This document shows positions 54,124-62,848 of a stretch of 64,000 nt of DNA, in pieces (position 1 is the stretch's first letter; each line of letters starts with the position of its first letter). The translations under genes were made by a program, and so were the position numbers. Origin of the DNA: Bacteroidota bacterium (GTDB lineage: Bacteria > Bacteroidota > Bacteroidia > Bacteroidales > Cfx3-03); the NCBI GenBank assembly GCA_013390605.1, contig JACAUB010000001.1, forward strand, positions 3,303,711 through 3,367,710, in the 5' to 3' direction. Below the pieces are notes generated by a model that did not search any database, had not been told where the DNA came from, and saw only the letters and a list, made by a program, of their open reading frames with translations.

Positions 54124-56069
54124 TTAAAGATCTATCTATTAATAATACATCGTATTATTTTTACAAAAAGCTTCTTTCTATCAATTTTTTTCTATTGGTA
54201 GTTTCATTAGTCTTTGGTGCATATTACTATTGGTTTAGAAAATCAATAGACCAAACAGTACTATACCAAATAGTTAAGGCTATTGCATTGTCTTCAATAT
54301 TGTTGAATTTACCAGATATTATTTGTTACTATACACGAAGTAAATATTATGGGATGGCAACAATATTAGTAATGCTATTCTTCTCGATCATCGGATTTAT
54401 ATTTACTCCTAGTTCATTTTTAATAATTTTAATTGCAATTATCTTACTTTTTCATCAGATAGTACGTTTTATTACAATTTACCAGCATTTAGATTCCAAA
54501 GTTTATTATTTTTCCTTTGCAGTAATCCTTTCATTCATTGTAGGATGGAGTCTAGTCATTACTTTTTATGGACAGAACTATCATCATCCACTTTTTATGG
54601 AAAAGTTGGCTATTGGCCAAGCTCACATTGATACACTTTTCCATACAGCAATTTGTTATCTTTTCTCAAATTACAATATTCCATCAACAGGATTGCATGG
54701 TTTGCAATATATCCATTATCACTATGGAAGCCATATAATTATGGCCTGTTTAGCCAAATTAATCAATTTAAAACCTATTATTTTCTATAATTTAGCATAC
54801 CCTATTGTATTTATTCCTTTTTTCTTTAAAGCTTCATTTATCGCTATTCTTAAATTACAAAATCATTTAAAGAATAACACTTCGATTACATTTTTATTTC
54901 TTTCTGTTTTTGGAGTTACGATCATACTTTCACCACTAATATTTAATACGCTACCTGGAGGAATCCCTTTTGGAAGTGAATCATATAATATTGCTATAGG
55001 ATTCAGTTTACTTTTTTTAACCGATGTTTTTCAATTTCTTGATGATATAAAAAAGAATCCCTCAAGATATGTCTTATTACTATTATACTATTCCTTTGCA
55101 GTTGTTGCATTACTCTTTCTGAAAGTTTCAATAGGTTTATTGTTTTTCACGCTAATTTCTTATCTTCTATTTAGAGAATTTTTATTGACTAATTGGAAAT
55201 TTTGGGTATATCTTATTTTAAATTTACTTTTTATTTATGCCTTTTACAAGTTAATGGGAGAAAGTAATAGTACTGTTCTATCAATTAAAACTATATTAAT
55301 TTATAATTTAGCTACTATAAAATATTATTTCTGGCCCTATTTTTTAATAATTATATTTTTCATAACAAATGGTATTTCTTTGAATAAAAAGGGATATCAA
55401 AAAATAAAAGAAAAAATAAAATCAAAAGAGACTATTTTTTTAGAATTACTTTTAGTTGTAAGCATAGCTGGTGCCTTACCCTCATTTATTTTGCGAACCT
55501 TAAGTAAAATCGATATTTATTATTTTGTATCATATCAGTTTTTTTTAGGAACAGTAATCGTCATACCCTATTTTTTCAATTTGTTTCCTGAAAGAATATT
55601 AAGTTTAAAATCGATTCCAGTTAAGATTTTTATTTTTTCTTCGCTTGTTTTTTATTCCTTGTTTCCTATTGAGCAACTTTACCAAAAATACTTTCAACTA
55701 GCCGCTGAAAAGAATAGCATAATTTCTGAAGCCTTAGTCAATAAAAATTATGTATTTTTCAAAAAGCTCGACTCATATCCCTACAAAAAGAATAGTGCAT
55801 TTTACATTCCAAAAAATGATACAGCATATTATAATATGCAAAAGTATCGTCCATTAGGTATATATTTTGCTATACCTGCTATTGCAGGATTACCGCAATT
55901 ATATTCAATACCCGATAGTGCCGCACAATTAAACTATAATTTTAGTAGTTATGCTAAAATAAAATTTCCAAATTCACAAGAAGAAGTAGTTTCTGAGGCT
56001 AAAAAACTAGGATTTAGCCATTTATATCTCGTAAATAAAAAATCAGAAATAGTGCAAGTAAACTTTTAA
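54120..56069 (+). CDS. large polytopic membrane protein, possible GT-C transferase or polymerase
   Basis: A 649-residue membrane protein with about 13-14 hydrophobic helices and a soluble C-terminal 110 residues. A long loop after the fifth helix or so contains GQAHIDTLFHTAICYLF and HGLQYIHYHYGSHII, with acidic and histidine residues like the catalytic loop of GT-C enzymes. No family name is certain; an O-antigen polymerase is the alternative. The 4-base overlap with the WecE-like gene links it to use of that amino sugar on the periplasmic side. Confidence 0.5.
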   Translation: MIKDLSINNTSYYFYKKLLSINFFLLVVSLVFGAYYYWFRKSIDQTVLYQIVKAIALSSILLNLPDIICYYTRSKYYGMATILVMLFFSIIGFIFTPSSFLIILIAIILLFHQIVRFITIYQHLDSKVYYFSFAVILSFIVGWSLVITFYGQNYHHPLFMEKLAIGQAHIDTLFHTAICYLFSNYNIPSTGLHGLQYIHYHYGSHIIMACLAKLINLKPIIFYNLAYPIVFIPFFFKASFIAILKLQNHLKNNTSITFLFLSVFGVTIILSPLIFNTLPGGIPFGSESYNIAIGFSLLFLTDVFQFLDDIKKNPSRYVLLLLYYSFAVVALLFLKVSIGLLFFTLISYLLFREFLLTNWKFWVYLILNLLFIYAFYKLMGESNSTVLSIKTILIYNLATIKYYFWPYFLIIIFFITNGISLNKKGYQKIKEKIKSKETIFLELLLVVSIAGALPSFILRTLSKIDIYYFVSYQFFLGTVIVIPYFFNLFPERILSLKSIPVKIFIFSSLVFYSLFPIEQLYQKYFQLAAEKNSIISEALVNKNYVFFKKLDSYPYKKNSAFYIPKNDTAYYNMQKYRPLGIYFAIPAIAGLPQLYSIPDSAAQLNYNFSSYAKIKFPNSQEEVVSEAKKLGFSHLYLVNKKSEIVQVNF

Positions 56070-56202
56070 TATATTTTCGAATGTTTTTCTGGATATAGAA
56101 TATTATTCTGAAATCATAAAATCACGTTGATCATTATAATCTTATACCATTTCTAAGTCAGAGCATACCTTTCGACTAGAAATGTGAAAGCCATATCAGA
56201 CA

Positions 56203-56757
56203 ATGCTTGATACACTCATCACTTCAAAAACTCGAATAAAGCTTTTAACAAAGTTTTTTCTCAACCCCCAAGCTAAAGCCTATCTTCGTGGACTAGAGGG
56301 AACTTTTGGCAAATCGAGTAACGCGGTAAGAATAGAACTAAACCGCTTTGAACACGCTGGTTTATTGAATGCCTCTACTGAAGGAAACCGAAAGGTTTAC
56401 ACGGCAAATACAAATCACCCGTTATATCCTGATATCCATAACATCCTTTGTAAACATCTGGGTATTGACCAAATCATAAATGAAGTAACTACGAAACTCG
56501 GAAAAATAGAACAAGTATGGCTAAGTGGAGAGTTTGCGAAAGGTAACGACTGCACTTCAATAGAACTTATTTTAGTAGGCTCTGCTATTGATTGCGATTA
56601 TCTAAAACAATTAAAAGAAAAAGCCTCCCGTTTGATTAGCCGGACCATTCAGTTAACGCTTTTTACTCCAGAAATTTTTGCCAAAATGAAAAACGAAATA
56701 AAGCCTACTGATATTTTTCTACTATGGGAATTTAGAAGTACCCATGATGCTTTATGA
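56203..56757 (+). CDS. winged-helix regulator with a degenerate nucleotidyltransferase-like domain, copy 1
   Basis: A 184-residue protein. Residues 1-75 form an ArsR/winged-helix domain (MLDTLITSKTRIKLLTKFF, then SNAVRIELNRFEHAGLL as recognition helix and a wing with GNRKVYTANTNHPLY). Residues 100-175 resemble a minimal nucleotidyltransferase: VWLSGEFAKGND then SIELILVG, but the GS and paired Asp residues needed for catalysis are replaced, so it is probably a sensor and not an enzyme. Similar proteins open polysaccharide operons in Bacteroidota. It is about 80% identical by eye to the copy at 62232. A weak, diverged version of the leader element precedes it. Confidence 0.8.
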   Translation: MLDTLITSKTRIKLLTKFFLNPQAKAYLRGLEGTFGKSSNAVRIELNRFEHAGLLNASTEGNRKVYTANTNHPLYPDIHNILCKHLGIDQIINEVTTKLGKIEQVWLSGEFAKGNDCTSIELILVGSAIDCDYLKQLKEKASRLISRTIQLTLFTPEIFAKMKNEIKPTDIFLLWEFRSTHDAL

Positions 56758-56914
56758 TCTTAAAAATGAAGGATCGGTTACTTTTACAGTAGTTGATAAT
56801 CCATAAAATTTCTATTATAGAAAACTTAAATTAAATTTTTATGAAACAAGACAAAGTTAGATTTCAGCTTTGCTAATAAAATTTAGCAGAATAATTTATC
56901 ACAAATTCAAAATT

Positions 56915-56965
56915 AAACAGTTGCATTACGATTCTCAAAAACGTAGTTTTGTAACTGTTTTTTTT
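56915..56965 (+). terminator. rho-independent terminator or attenuator
   Basis: AAACAGTT (56915-56922) pairs with AACTGTTT (56953-56960), with an inner TACG/CGTA pairing, and runs straight into a stretch of T to 56965. It lies 158 bases after the regulator gene. Confidence 0.65.
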
Positions 56966-57124
56966 GAGCATGATATTTTTAGGTGTCTGAATATCAAATA
57001 ACTTAAGAACGACAAAACAAATAAGCTAACTACTTATTCTTAAAAAAATTCAGCCCGTATACACCTTAAATATTATCCTATAATACTTCTTTAGTTCTCA
57101 TTAAACAAAAAAACAATCCTTTTC

Positions 57125-57215
57125 TTATCCAATCAGAACTCTATTCTACTTCTCATATCCATTCGGATATGATTTAGAGTTAGATTGGGATATGATTAGG
57201 ATTAGATTAGAATTA
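57125..57215. repeat. second 11-bp repeat block with hairpin potential
   Basis: Bases 57171-57215 are four units of 12, 11, 11 and 11 bp (GATTTAGAGTTA, GATTGGGATAT, GATTAGGATTA, GATTAGAATTA). The left side 57125-57148 (TTATCCAATCAGAACTCTATTC) is an imperfect inverted copy of 57171-57193, and CATATCC/GGATATG form the apex. The design, though not the sequence, equals the block at 36849-36930, and both sit 150-200 bases after a terminator. Other parts of the 56758-57416 gap show no gene. Confidence 0.65.
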
Positions 57216-57416
57216 GCCCACTCTTATAAGGTAATTATCCTGATATTGTATGAGATAGATAGAAATACTTTCCATCACATAATCGTTAGAAAAAAAATGC
57301 TACACTCGCTTCTCCATCATACTATTAGAACCAGAACCAAATAAACGTACTTTTTATCTTCTTCTTTCTATTTTATTAAAAGTGAAACAAAGGTAACATT
57401 AAATAAAAATAAAAAA

Positions 57417-58871
57417 ATGCTTTTTAACTCTATTCATTTCGCTTTCTTTTTTGTGGTAGTAACCACTTTATACTTCATCCTTCCCCATAAATATAGATGG
57501 ATATTATTATTGAGTAGCAGTTGCTATTTCTACATGGCTTTTGTTCCGATTTATATCCTTATTTTAGGATTTACAATTGTAATAGATTATTTTGCCGGTA
57601 TTTATATTGAAAACGCAGAAGGGAGTAGAAGAAAACTATTCTTGATCTTTAGTTTAATTGCTAATATTGGCGTTCTTGCTGTATTCAAATATTACAATTT
57701 TCTGAATCAGAACTTTTCATTTTTACTTCATGGTTTTGGTTTACAAAATCCAATCCCCTATTTGTCGATTCTATTACCTATTGGCCTTTCATTTCATACA
57801 TTTCAGGCAATGAGCTACACGATAGAAGTTTATCGTGGACACCAAAGTGCAGAACGGCACTTCGGGATTTATTCGTTGTATGTAATGTTTTATCCTCAGC
57901 TTGTTGCAGGTCCAATAGAGCGACCACAGAACCTGTTACATCAATTTAGAGAGAAGCATGTTTTTGATTATGACAGAGTAACAAGTGGATTAAGGTTAAT
58001 GGCATGGGGTTTATTTAAAAAAGTAGTAATTGCAGATCGATTGGCAATTATAGTCGATGCTATTTATGATAATCCAGAACATTTAACTTATAATAGTTTA
58101 AGCCTTATCATTGGAACTGTGTTTTTCGCCTTTCAAATATTTTGTGATTTTTCAGGATATTCAGATATGGCTATTGGCGCAGCACGGATTATGGGATTTA
58201 AGCTAATGACCAACTTCGACAAACCATACCAATCAAAGAGTATTCATGAATTTTGGAAACGTTGGCACATTTCGCTATCCTCATGGTTTAAAGATTACTT
58301 ATATATAACACTCGGTGGCAATCGGGTTACTGTTCCCCGTTGGTATTTAAATCTATTTATTGTATTTCTGGTAAGTGGTTTATGGCATGGAGCAAACTGG
58401 ACATTTGTTATTTGGGGAGCACTGCATGGCTTTTACTTAGTTTTTGCCATCATTACCAAAAAACATCGTGAAAAAATAAATAAGCTATTCTTATTCGATA
58501 AGATACCATTATTGTCATCCTTAACAACATTTGTTTTGGTTGCATTTGCATGGATATTCTTCAGAGCCAATAATGTTCATTCGGCCATAAATATCATAAA
58601 GAATATTTTTATCGGTATTCCAGATTTAATAAAGAAGTTTCTAAATCATCAATCTATTTTTGAATATTTCGAAAAGAAAGATCTGGTTATGTCGGTATTA
58701 TTAATATTGTTTTTGGAAACGGTTCATTATATACAAAGCAAAAAGAGTATTTCAGAAATCTTATTACAAAAACCAACTTATATTCGTTGGGCTGTATATT
58801 ATGGATTGATAATTACAATTATATATTTAGGGGTATTTCAAAATCGTCAATTTATTTATTTTCAGTTTTAG
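57417..58871 (+). CDS. MBOAT-family O-acyltransferase (AlgI-like)
   Basis: A 484-residue integral membrane acyltransferase. The MBOAT core is at about residues 250-340: FWKRWHISLSSWFKDYLYITLGGNR and VSGLWHGANWTFVIWGALHG, in which the His of LWHGA is the invariant catalytic residue. AGPIERP near 165 and FCDFSGYSDMAIGAARIMGF are further AlgI/DltB signatures. It moves acetyl or another acyl group across the membrane for O-acylation of the exported glycan. The SGNH-like gene 3 bases downstream is the usual periplasmic partner. Confidence 0.93.
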   Translation: MLFNSIHFAFFFVVVTTLYFILPHKYRWILLLSSSCYFYMAFVPIYILILGFTIVIDYFAGIYIENAEGSRRKLFLIFSLIANIGVLAVFKYYNFLNQNFSFLLHGFGLQNPIPYLSILLPIGLSFHTFQAMSYTIEVYRGHQSAERHFGIYSLYVMFYPQLVAGPIERPQNLLHQFREKHVFDYDRVTSGLRLMAWGLFKKVVIADRLAIIVDAIYDNPEHLTYNSLSLIIGTVFFAFQIFCDFSGYSDMAIGAARIMGFKLMTNFDKPYQSKSIHEFWKRWHISLSSWFKDYLYITLGGNRVTVPRWYLNLFIVFLVSGLWHGANWTFVIWGALHGFYLVFAIITKKHREKINKLFLFDKIPLLSSLTTFVLVAFAWIFFRANNVHSAINIIKNIFIGIPDLIKKFLNHQSIFEYFEKKDLVMSVLLILFLETVHYIQSKKSISEILLQKPTYIRWAVYYGLIITIIYLGVFQNRQFIYFQF

Positions 58872-58874
58872 CTA

Positions 58875-59798
58875 ATGAAAAAACTTTGTAGAAAGTTATC
58901 ATACTTGATTATTCCTATTGTTATCTGGCTTATTTCAATAGAACTTGTTTGTCGCACACAAACATCATTTGGTATAAAAAAACATTTTTTGGATACCAAT
59001 TTAAATTCAATTGAGGTTTTAATATTAGGTAGTTCACATAATCAAAACGCAATAAATCCTGAATTTCTAAGTAAGAAAACATCCAATCTTGCATTTGGAG
59101 GGCAACCACTTTCAATAGATTATTATTTATTAGATAAATATATAGATAAAATGCCCCATCTAAACACTGTATTTTTAGAATTATCACCTCATAGCTTTTA
59201 TAGGGACCTTATTCCATCTGCTTATAATGGTCATATTTATTCTATTCTCTACAACATAAGTTACAATACTGAAGCAGTATCTTATAAAAACTACTCATTA
59301 GTTCTTTCTGATTACGAATATTTTTCTTCAATATTCAATTCCTATTGCAAAACATATAAATATAATTCAGTTCCTATAATTAATAAATTTGGATTTACAA
59401 AAATTGATATTGACGGTAGATTCTCTTCGCTTAAATACGATACTGCTAAGATTAATAAAACATTTGTGATGGGGCATCGCTTCACAGATAAATCGCTATT
59501 AAATTCTAATAAATTATTTTTACGAAATTCGGTAATACGATGCCTACATAAAGGCATCAAAGTTATACTAATTACCCCTCCCCTTTATGCCACATACTTA
59601 AATCAAATCCCAGCTGATGCAAAAAAGGAAGTTGCTAGTTTTACGCATGAAATAGTAACTGAATTTGGTATAAAATATTTTGATTATTCGCATGACAAAA
59701 GATTTAATATTTACGATTTTAAAAATGATGACCATTTGAATTCAAATGGAGCTAAAAAGTTTTGTAAAATAATTAACGATGAAATTCTAAATAATTAG
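58875..59798 (+). CDS. SGNH/AlgJ-like periplasmic partner of the MBOAT protein
   Basis: A 307-residue protein with an N-terminal signal anchor (SYLIIPIVIWLISIELVC). Block I is VLILGSSHNQNAIN at about residues 48-61, and the C-terminal block V is FKNDDHLNSNGAKKF, with the Asp-His typical of the AlgJ/AlgX and DltD-associated group. It should complete acyl transfer to the polysaccharide in the periplasm. It is a distant relative of the protein at 51887. Confidence 0.78.
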   Translation: MKKLCRKLSYLIIPIVIWLISIELVCRTQTSFGIKKHFLDTNLNSIEVLILGSSHNQNAINPEFLSKKTSNLAFGGQPLSIDYYLLDKYIDKMPHLNTVFLELSPHSFYRDLIPSAYNGHIYSILYNISYNTEAVSYKNYSLVLSDYEYFSSIFNSYCKTYKYNSVPIINKFGFTKIDIDGRFSSLKYDTAKINKTFVMGHRFTDKSLLNSNKLFLRNSVIRCLHKGIKVILITPPLYATYLNQIPADAKKEVASFTHEIVTEFGIKYFDYSHDKRFNIYDFKNDDHLNSNGAKKFCKIINDEILNN

Positions 59799-59869
59799 AT
59801 TTCATGATTTTGCATAGCATATACATTGATCAATAAAGGATGCAAATAAAATACGAATTACTATAATTT

Positions 59870-60700
59870 ATGACAATAAAAGAACAAATACAGCACAAAC
59901 TTATCGAATTAGGGAGTAATACCATATTAATTCATTCAGATCTTATGTGTGGTTTTAATATTCCCTTTAGTAGAAACAAGAGCTTTCTTATTTCGCATAT
60001 AGCAGAATTAATGTCTCTAAAAAAGGAAGCAAGTATTTGGATGCCGGCATTTAATTATGATTTTTTAAAAGGTGCTGTTTTTAATATAGAAAAGACACCC
60101 TCAAAGGTCGGTGTACTCACAGAACATTTTAGAAAAACTGAAGCTGAATGGAGAACCCCAATACCCGTATTTTCATTTGCAGGAATAGGTGAGCAACCAA
60201 TCTTAGACATCTCAGAAACTATCGATCCATTTGGATTGAAATCTGCGTTCCATCATCTTTATATAAATGATTCAATTTTAATGCACTATGGATCGACATT
60301 AAATTCATCGACTATATTACATTATGTAGAAAGAATATCAAATCGATTAAGCTATAGATATGATAAATTATTTCATGGGAAAATATCAATTAGTAACGAC
60401 AAAGAAATTGATGTAAAATTCAATTATCATGTAAGGCCGCTAGGAGAACATTTAGAATATGATATTAATAAAATCGAAAAAGACCTGTTAGAAAACGGTG
60501 TTTTATCCTTATTCAAGGAAGGACAAACAAGGATTTTAATAGCCAAAGTCACAGATCTAACTAATTTCTGGAAAAGTAAAATGGAACAAGATTCTTTATA
60601 TTTCTTAGATAATCAGAGTAAAATATGGATAGAACCATTTTTAGATAAAGTAGGAAGACCATTTATATTAACTGACTTCGAGAAGCAAAAAGAACTATGA
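59870..60700 (+). CDS. AAC(3)-family N-acyltransferase
   Basis: A 276-residue protein of the aminoglycoside 3-N-acetyltransferase family. Recognisable blocks are LIHSDLMCGFNIPF, IWMPAFNYDFLKG (in place of the family's MPTF), TPSKVGVLTEHFRKTEAEWRTPIPVFSFAGIG and LMHYGSTLNSSTILHYVE with His at the catalytic position. In glycan loci these enzymes are not resistance factors but acylate amino sugars. It could use an acyl-CoA or the acyl-ACP made by the module at 47.6-51.6 kb. It overlaps the DUF4910 gene by 4 bases. Confidence 0.85.
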   Translation: MTIKEQIQHKLIELGSNTILIHSDLMCGFNIPFSRNKSFLISHIAELMSLKKEASIWMPAFNYDFLKGAVFNIEKTPSKVGVLTEHFRKTEAEWRTPIPVFSFAGIGEQPILDISETIDPFGLKSAFHHLYINDSILMHYGSTLNSSTILHYVERISNRLSYRYDKLFHGKISISNDKEIDVKFNYHVRPLGEHLEYDINKIEKDLLENGVLSLFKEGQTRILIAKVTDLTNFWKSKMEQDSLYFLDNQSKIWIEPFLDKVGRPFILTDFEKQKEL

Positions 60701-61971
60701 GAAAGGAACTCGAAAAATACTTTGATAGGCTTTGGCCTATAAATCGAAGCCTTACGGGGGATGGAAATAGAGAAACTCTTAAAATTCTATCCGAATTAGT
60801 AGATTTAAATATAATCGAAGTTCCTTCAGGCACAAAATGTTTCGATTGGAATGTTCCTCCTGAATGGAATGTTAAAGAAGCATGGATAAAAGACAGTAAA
60901 GGAAATAAAGTTATAGATTTTTCCAATAATAATCTTCATTTACTTGGCTATTCCATACCAATCTATAGAAAGATGGGACTTTCGGAATTGAAAGAAAACA
61001 TTTATACGTTACCCGATCAGCCAGATTATATTCCTTACGCCACATCTTATTACAAAGAAAAATGGGGATTTTGTATGGCTCACAATCAGTTTTTAAAGTT
61101 GGAGCAGGATGAATATGAAGTGTTTATTGATTCTTCATTAAATCCCAAAGGATCAATGACTGTGGCTGATGTTGTATTAAAGGGCAGTTCTGAAAGAGAA
61201 ATACTACTTTCAACTTATATTTGTCATCCTTCAATGGCAAGTAATGAATTATCAGGTCCCTTAGTATCTGCATTTATTTATAATCAACTAAAAAAAATGC
61301 CAAACCGATTCTACACCTATCGATTTGTATTTATTCCTGAGACAATCGGTAGTATTTATTATTTATCTAGTCACGGAGAGGAGTTGAAACAAAAATTAGA
61401 TGCCGGCCTTATTATTACTTGTGTTGGAGACGCGGGAAATTACACTTATAAGAAGAGCAGACAAGGCAATTCGTTACCAGATAGATCTGTAGAAATTGTA
61501 CTAAAACAAACTGAGGACAATTACATTATTAAAGACTTTTGCCCTATGGGTTCTGACGAACGTCAATATTGTTCCCCTGGATTTAATCTGCCAGTAGGTT
61601 CTTTAATGCGCACACAATATTGGGAATATCCTGAATATCACACATCCAGAGATAATAAAGACTTTATTTCATTTGAAGCAATAGAAAAAACAATATTAAA
61701 ATATCTAGAAATAATTAATGTATTTGAAAATAATTTTCACTTCAAAAATACAATGCCCTTTTGTGAGCCACAATTAGGAAAGAGAGGCCTTTACCCAACA
61801 TTCAGTTCCAAAAAGAGTAATACAGCATTTGTTTCTACAATGATGTGGATTCTAAATTTATCTGACGGAACAAATGACTTAATAAATATTTCTGAAAAAA
61901 GTAAAATTTCTATAAATGATTTGATTCCTGTCTTAAATAAACTGATTGAAGAAGGTATAATAATGAGATAA
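60697..61971 (+). CDS. DUF4910 family protein with aminopeptidase-like fold
   Basis: A 424-residue protein matching DUF4910: FDRLWPINRSLTGDGNRETL at the start, VPSGTKCFDWNVPPEWNVKEAWI, TYICHPSMASNELSGPLVSAF with the His and Glu of an M28-like metal site, FIPETIGSIYYLS and SDERQYCSPGFNLPVGSLMRTQYWEYPEYHTSRDN. A C-terminal winged-helix-like tail of 80 residues follows. Family members are widespread in polysaccharide loci next to AAC(3)-like acyltransferases, as here, but their reaction is unproven; hydrolysis or formation of an amide on a sugar is plausible. Confidence 0.85.
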   Translation: MRKELEKYFDRLWPINRSLTGDGNRETLKILSELVDLNIIEVPSGTKCFDWNVPPEWNVKEAWIKDSKGNKVIDFSNNNLHLLGYSIPIYRKMGLSELKENIYTLPDQPDYIPYATSYYKEKWGFCMAHNQFLKLEQDEYEVFIDSSLNPKGSMTVADVVLKGSSEREILLSTYICHPSMASNELSGPLVSAFIYNQLKKMPNRFYTYRFVFIPETIGSIYYLSSHGEELKQKLDAGLIITCVGDAGNYTYKKSRQGNSLPDRSVEIVLKQTEDNYIIKDFCPMGSDERQYCSPGFNLPVGSLMRTQYWEYPEYHTSRDNKDFISFEAIEKTILKYLEIINVFENNFHFKNTMPFCEPQLGKRGLYPTFSSKKSNTAFVSTMMWILNLSDGTNDLINISEKSKISINDLIPVLNKLIEEGIIMR

Positions 61972-62126
61972 TATCACAAAATATTAACGCTATTCAAGCA
62001 TATTTCCATTAGAAGCATCTACAATTACAAAAAAGATAAAGAAATAAAAGGAAACTACATCAGAGCTTTTATAAAAAATAAGCTAGATACAAATAGCTAA
62101 TGTTTAACATTACTTTTGAAAAAACA

Positions 62127-62158
62127 TTTGATTGTTCTTTTTAAAATGAGTAATTTTG
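62127..62158 (+). promoter_or_regulatory. Bacteroidota promoter C, upstream of the second regulator
   Basis: TTTG at 62127-62130 and TAATTTTG at 62151-62158 with 20 bases between, exact consensus and the same spacing as promoter A. The -7 box lies in the perfect dyad GAGTAA-ttttg-TTACTC (62148-62164), also shared with promoter A apart from one base. Confidence 0.8.
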
Positions 62159-62199
62159 TTACTCAATAATCAAATATATTTTCTTCGGCATAACACAAG

Positions 62200-62225
62200 T
62201 TGTGACTGAAAAGGCGAAGCTATAC
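62200..62225 (+). promoter_or_regulatory. conserved leader element, copy C
   Basis: Identical over 26 bases to 40435-40460 and at the same distance from its -7 box. It could be read as the first codons of the regulator from GTG 62202, but in copy A it precedes no such gene, so an untranslated leader function is more likely. Confidence 0.65.
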
Positions 62226-62231
62226 CCAACG

Positions 62232-62783
62232 ATGCTCGATACACTTATCACTTCAAAAACCAGAATAAAGCTCTTAACAAAGTTTTTTCTTAATCCACAG
62301 GCTAAAGCTTACCTGCGCGGATTAGAGGAGACCTTTGGAGAGTCAAGTAATGCCGTGAGGATAGAGCTAAACCGCTTCGAACATGCCGGCTTACTTAACT
62401 CAGCAATGGAAGGTAATCGCAAAGTTTATACTGCGAATACAAATCATCCATTGTACCCAGACATTCACAACATCTTACGTAAACATCTGGGGATAGACCA
62501 TATTATCGAGGAAGTAACAAAGAAGCTTGGGCGAGTTGAACAGGTTTGGCTTAGTGGAGAATTTGCAAAAGGGAACGACTCTAGTTCTATAGAACTTCTT
62601 CTAGTAGGTATTGCTATTGATCAAGAATACCTTAAAAAGCTTAATGACAAGGCTTCTAGTCTTATTAGCCGTACGATTAAGCTTAACCTTTTTACTCCCG
62701 ACACATTTGCTGATTTTAAAAAGAAAATAAAAGCTACAGATATTTTCCTTCTTTGGGAATCAAAAAGCAACAATAACTCTTAA
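62232..62783 (+). CDS. winged-helix regulator with a degenerate nucleotidyltransferase-like domain, copy 2
   Basis: A 183-residue paralog of the protein at 56203, collinear throughout: winged helix at 1-75, then VWLSGEFAKGND and SIELLLVG in the nucleotidyltransferase-like part, again without the catalytic Ser and Asp pair. ATG 62232 aligns with the start of copy 1; GTG 62202 would add ten residues that are the conserved leader element. It has a strong promoter of its own and stands in front of the export genes, so it is the better candidate for an active local regulator. It is richer in GC than copy 1. Confidence 0.82.
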   Translation: MLDTLITSKTRIKLLTKFFLNPQAKAYLRGLEETFGESSNAVRIELNRFEHAGLLNSAMEGNRKVYTANTNHPLYPDIHNILRKHLGIDHIIEEVTKKLGRVEQVWLSGEFAKGNDSSSIELLLVGIAIDQEYLKKLNDKASSLISRTIKLNLFTPDTFADFKKKIKATDIFLLWESKSNNNS

Positions 62784-62848
62784 ATATACAATGCTCTTTC
62801 TATGCGCACTGTATAATGATTCATTATTAAAACAAATAGTACCTGCAA

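Noticed and set aside
57171..57215. CRISPR-like array
   Set aside because: Units are 11-12 bp, contiguous and without spacers; no cas genes are present.
59870..60700. Aminoglycoside resistance gene
   Set aside because: The AAC(3) fold is common in glycan loci; context and overlap with DUF4910 point to sugar acylation.
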